Source: Desulfitobacterium_A sp035539115
Lineage (GTDB): Bacteria > Bacillota > Desulfitobacteriia > Desulfitobacteriales > Desulfitobacteriaceae
Length of the DNA stretch: 16,668 nucleotides
Reading direction: 5' to 3'
Assembly: GCF_035539115.1 (NCBI RefSeq)
Contig: NZ_DATLJA010000099.1
Location: 1 to 16,668, forward strand
Part shown: in pieces, positions 13,994 through 16,668 of the stretch
How the letters are laid out: every line of letters starts with the position of its first letter
Position numbering within the stretch: the stretch's first letter is position 1
Made by a program: the position numbers and the translations under genes
The notes under the pieces: model-generated
Databases searched by the model: none
Seen by the model: the letters and a program-made list of their open reading frames with translations, nothing else
What the model was told of the DNA's origin: nothing

Positions 13994-15226
13994 ATGACAC
14001 TACGAGATGATGCACTTAAACTGCATGAAGATAATAAAGGAAAAATTGCTGTGGTCAGCAAAGTTCCTGTTCGTAACGCGGAGGACTTAAGCTTAGCTTA
14101 TTCTCCAGGAGTAGCAGAACCTTGCAGGGAGATCGCCAAAGATCCAAGTTTGGTAAACCGTTATACCAATCGCCAAAATCTCATTGCGGTGGTTTCAACC
14201 GGCTCAGCCGTTTTAGGATTGGGTAATATTGGCGCCCGGGCGGCTATGCCCGTTATGGAAGGAAAAGGTATTCTTTTCAAAACGTTTGGAGCGGTCGACG
14301 CTTTCCCAATCTGTGTTGACACACAAGATAGCGACAAAGTGGTTGAGGTCGTAAAATTACTTGAACCTACCTTTGGCGGGATTAACTTAGAGGATATTAA
14401 AGCTCCCGAGTGCTTCTATATAGAAGAAAAACTCAAAGAGATTTACGATGGCCCAGTTTTCCATGATGATCAGCATGGAACGGCAGTGATCACGATGGCT
14501 GGATTAATTAATGCCTTGAAAGTTGTCAACAAGAAATTGAGTGAAGTCAAGATTGTTGTAAACGGTGCAGGCGCAGCAGGGACGGCTATTGTTAAGATAC
14601 TGATGAGTGCGGGTCTTCAGAATGTTATTATGTGCGATACTAAAGGTACAATTTATGAAGGCCGTACCGTAGGAATGAATAAGTATAAAGAGGAGATTTC
14701 GAAGAAGACGAACCGTGGGCTTCTCAAAGGAACACTTGCAGATGCCTTAAAGGGAGCGGATATCTTTGTTGGCGTATCGGTTGCGGGTGCTGTAACTCCG
14801 GAAATGGTTCAATCTATGGCGAAGGATCCAATCGTCTTTGCTCAAGCAAATCCAGTTCCAGAGATTTCGCCTGAAGCTGCAAAAGCGGCAGGAGCAGTGG
14901 TTGTCGGAACCGGACGTTCCGATTATCCCAATCAGGTCAACAATGTGTTAGCTTTCCCGGGAATTTTTCGGGGAACGATTGATACAGGAGCCAAAGCCAT
15001 CACGGAAGAAATGAAAGTGGCAGCGGCTTATGCCATTGCTAATATCGTTAGTGCAGAAGAGTTGAATGCCGACTATGTTATTCCGAAAGCCTTTGATTTA
15101 AGAGTTGGTCCAGCTGTTGCGGCGGCTGTTGCCAAAGCCGCTATGGATTCGGGTGTGGCTACCCAAACAGTAGATCCGCAGGACGTAGCGGAAAACCTAC
15201 GTAAGTATTACCAACTCAATCAATAA
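13994..15226 (+). CDS. NAD-type malic enzyme (oxaloacetate-decarboxylating malate dehydrogenase)
   Basis: The enzyme oxidatively decarboxylates L-malate to pyruvate and CO2, reducing NAD(P)+, with a divalent metal, in the cytoplasm. The 410-residue length matches the short bacterial form without a phosphotransacetylase domain. It has the catalytic tyrosine in AYSPGVAEPC (Tyr36), the lysine in MEGKGILFK (Lys91), metal-binding acids in NLEDIKAPEC (131-140) and FHDDQHGTA (156-164), and the dinucleotide fold GAGAAG at 191-196. NAD rather than NADP preference is likely for this group but not certain. The ATG at 13994 has a GAAGG ribosome binding site. It lies 33 bp after the malate carrier, and a terminator follows, so carrier and enzyme form a two-gene malate-use operon. 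Confidence 0.94.
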   Translation: MTLRDDALKLHEDNKGKIAVVSKVPVRNAEDLSLAYSPGVAEPCREIAKDPSLVNRYTNRQNLIAVVSTGSAVLGLGNIGARAAMPVMEGKGILFKTFGAVDAFPICVDTQDSDKVVEVVKLLEPTFGGINLEDIKAPECFYIEEKLKEIYDGPVFHDDQHGTAVITMAGLINALKVVNKKLSEVKIVVNGAGAAGTAIVKILMSAGLQNVIMCDTKGTIYEGRTVGMNKYKEEISKKTNRGLLKGTLADALKGADIFVGVSVAGAVTPEMVQSMAKDPIVFAQANPVPEISPEAAKAAGAVVVGTGRSDYPNQVNNVLAFPGIFRGTIDTGAKAITEEMKVAAAYAIANIVSAEELNADYVIPKAFDLRVGPAVAAAVAKAAMDSGVATQTVDPQDVAENLRKYYQLNQ

Positions 15227-15257
15227 AGAATGAATAGTTAATTTTATACCTTTCTTT

Positions 15258-15283
15258 ACCGGGGCTTTACCCCGGTTTCTTAT
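15258..15283 (+). terminator. Intrinsic terminator after malic enzyme
   Basis: ACCGGGG (15258-15264) pairs with CCCCGGT (15270-15276) around CTTTA, followed by the T-rich tail TTCTTA. It lies 31 bp past the stop codon. Confidence 0.88.
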
Positions 15284-15287
15284 TAAC

Positions 15288-15316
15288 TTTAAATTTTAAA
15301 AGAGGTAGTGTATAAT
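15288..15316 (+). promoter_or_regulatory. Putative SigA promoter of the BASS transporter gene
   Basis: A consensus TATAAT (15311-15316) is preceded at 17 bp by TTTAAA (15288-15293, four of six matches to TTGACA). It follows the terminator directly, so the transporter gene is a separate transcription unit. Confidence 0.65.
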
Positions 15317-15359
15317 AGCTTCTGGCTCAAAATGATATTGCTTAATGGAGTAAAAGAAG

Positions 15360-16298
15360 ATGGACGTTTTTTTTACGAAGAGTAACCAGTGGCTCAATAA
15401 AAATATGTTTCCCGTGGTATTGACTGCAATCGTGTTAGGGTTCATTGTTCCTTTGGAAAATTCACCACTCCTCAGTGCGTTAGCAACGGGTCTGTTTGCT
15501 TATATGACCTTTGTAAGTGCCTTGAGAACAACCTTTCAAGATTTTGTCCGCATTTTAACGAAACCCTTAGTTCCATTATGGATCCTGTTCTTAATTCATG
15601 GTGTCGCACCGTTAACTGCTTGGGGAGTGGGACTTTGGATTTATCCTGATAATTTTTATATGCGAGTGGGTCTCATGATTGGTTCTGCGATCCCAATAGC
15701 GGTTACGTCGATTATTTGGACCACTATTGCCAATGGAGATATAGCACTTGCCTTGGTCACGGTGACGTTGGATACTTTACTAATTCCCATCTTAATTCCT
15801 GCTATTTTCAAGGTCATGCTCGGAACAAGCATTGCCCTTAATTACGGGGATATGGTGCTACGGCTCCTATTGATGGTTACGATCCCAAGTATCCTGGGGA
15901 TGGTGGTCAATGAATTCACAAAAGGGCGTTTGGAGAACTTTTCCCGTTCGGTAGGAGGAGTGACGTCGAAGCTTGCGACCTTTATCGTGATCGTGATCAA
16001 TTCGGCGGTTGTCCTTCCGCAAATTCACTGGGACTTCTCCGCTCTTCAAATGATGTTCATCGTTTTGGGACTAGTCTCCCTTAATTATTTAATCGGGTTT
16101 ATAGGAAGCTATTGTCTGAAGGATCGTCGGAAAGAGGTTGTAACTGCCATGATTTTTAATGTAGGAATGCGCAATACAAGCTTTGGTTCAGTCTTGGCTA
16201 TTTCTTATTTCCCAGCAACTGTCGCTTTTCCTATTATCTTAATGCTTCTCTTTCAACACCCGATTGCGGCGATCATTGCGAAGCGCTTTGCTGTTTAA
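15360..16298 (+). CDS. Bile acid:sodium symporter (BASS/SBF) family transporter
   Basis: This 312-residue integral membrane protein has about nine or ten hydrophobic segments, the size of bacterial BASS proteins. Diagnostic stretches are ATGLFAYMTFVSALRTTFQDF near residues 41-61 (the segment after TM2), GSAIPIAVTSIIWTTIANGDIALALVTVTLDTLLIPILIPAI (about 107-148, crossover region) and MIFNVGMRNTSFGSVLA (about 260-276). The family imports organic anions such as bile acids, pantoate or 2-oxo acids with sodium. Standing next to malate genes, a carboxylate substrate such as pyruvate is a plausible guess only. The ATG at 15360 has GGAG about 10 nt upstream. A run of eight Ts directly after the start (codons 4-6) makes this end prone to slippage or sequencing error. 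Confidence 0.87.
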   Translation: MDVFFTKSNQWLNKNMFPVVLTAIVLGFIVPLENSPLLSALATGLFAYMTFVSALRTTFQDFVRILTKPLVPLWILFLIHGVAPLTAWGVGLWIYPDNFYMRVGLMIGSAIPIAVTSIIWTTIANGDIALALVTVTLDTLLIPILIPAIFKVMLGTSIALNYGDMVLRLLLMVTIPSILGMVVNEFTKGRLENFSRSVGGVTSKLATFIVIVINSAVVLPQIHWDFSALQMMFIVLGLVSLNYLIGFIGSYCLKDRRKEVVTAMIFNVGMRNTSFGSVLAISYFPATVAFPIILMLLFQHPIAAIIAKRFAV

Positions 16299-16314
16299 AT
16301 CAGCAGGATAAGTA

Positions 16315-16354
16315 AAAAATGCTGACAACCGATGTCTCGGTTGTCAGCATTTTT
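16315..16354 (+). terminator. Strong intrinsic terminator after the BASS gene
   Basis: An uninterrupted 18-bp stem, 16315-16332 with 16337-16354 (core ATGCTGACAACCGA), closes a TGTC loop. The A-run on one arm and the T-run on the other make it usable on both strands. Repeat element C begins immediately after the T-run. Confidence 0.95.
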
Positions 16355-16355
16355 C

Positions 16356-16668
16356 TTATACTAACAGAAAGTATAAATTTTGGGGCAGATAGCATAAGTG
16401 CAACCAGCGGCTTTCATTCTCCTACGATGCATGTATTTATGTCCGGCAGGATAAGGCAACTAGGGCTAGCACCTTCGCTAGGGCTTGGTACTAGCCAAGT
16501 TTTCTTTATCCTACGATGCAAGTGGTTAAGTCCGGCAGGATAAGGCAACTAGGGCTACCACCTTCGCTAGGGCTTGGTGTTAGCCAAGTTTTCTTTATCC
16601 TACGATGCAAGTGGTTAAGTCCGGCAGGATAAGGCAACTAGGGCTACCACCTTCGCTAGGGCTTGGTG
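16356..16668 (+). repeat. Modular repeat element C (leader plus tandem 89-bp units), cut by the window edge
   Basis: The leader TATACTAACAGAAAG through CAACCAGCGGCTTTCATTCT (16356-16420) matches elements A and B, with a few substitutions in the AGTATAAGT repeats. It is followed by tandem 89-bp units up to the edge. No H module is seen before the edge. An open reading frame across 16319-16543 is not a gene, since it runs through the terminator and repeats. Confidence 0.92.
16421..16668 (+). repeat. Tandem array of 89-bp two-hairpin units
   Basis: CCTACGATGCA starts at 16421, 16510 and 16599, a constant period of 89 bp, and the third unit is cut at base 70. Each unit holds an outer inverted repeat TTATCCT...AGGATAA spanning the junction with the previous module, then a second stem AACT-(AG)-GGCTA-x-CACC with GGTy-z-TAGCC-A-AGTT around a 13-nt loop, then TTTTCTTTAT. 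The second unit differs from the unit in element A at one base; the first differs at six, four of them within one 12-nt stretch. Confidence 0.93.

Noticed and set aside
16319..16543. 74-codon plus-strand open frame near the right edge
   Set aside because: It runs through the terminator hairpin and the repeat leader and units, and has no ribosome binding site or recognisable protein features.
16421..16668. Tandem repeats as a CRISPR array
   Set aside because: The 89-bp units follow each other without unique spacers, and no cas genes are present.

Overview
The window looks like chromosomal DNA from a low-to-mid GC anaerobic Firmicute. The gene set (DUF2935 protein, Fsr-type MFS exporter, short-form IlvA, malate two-component system with a 2HCT carrier) and strong AGGAGG-type ribosome binding sites best suit the Desulfosporosinus/Desulfitobacterium group. 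That assignment is inference; no rRNA or other marker is present.

Layout. (1) 1-3616, plus strand: an operon truncated at the left edge, with a LuxC-type acyl-CoA reductase, an SDR ketoreductase and a HypE/PurM-like protein fused to a ThiN domain, closed by a bidirectional terminator. (2) 3681-6109, minus strand: PadR-type regulator, then an intergenic repeat element, an Fsr-like MFS exporter and a SAM methyltransferase. Two near-identical palindromes lie upstream of padR. (3) 6437-8983, minus strand: threonine dehydratase ilvA and a DUF2935 protein, separated by a perfect 26-bp inverted repeat. (4) 9252-9809, plus strand: a lipoprotein whose C-terminal part resembles a Cache sensor domain. 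(5) 10136-15226, plus strand: a malate module made of a CitA/DcuS-type sensor kinase, an overlapping CitB-type response regulator, a 2HCT family Na+/malate-type carrier and an NAD-type malic enzyme. A 20-bp-spaced direct repeat before the carrier is a likely regulator site. (6) 15360-16298: a BASS-family transporter with its own promoter and terminator.

The malate genes form a coherent circuit: external dicarboxylate is sensed, the response regulator activates the carrier gene, and malate is imported and decarboxylated to pyruvate. The PadR/MFS/methyltransferase set looks like a ligand-responsive efflux unit.

The most unusual content is non-coding. A modular repeat family occurs three times in the same orientation (5506-5752, 6297-6392, 16356 to the right edge). 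It is built from a shared leader, an 89-bp two-hairpin unit and a short GAAA-loop hairpin, in the orders L-U-H, L-H and L-U-U-U(cut by the edge). Each copy begins directly after a T-tract, in two cases that of an intrinsic terminator. I do not recognise this family, and no mobility gene is visible in the window.
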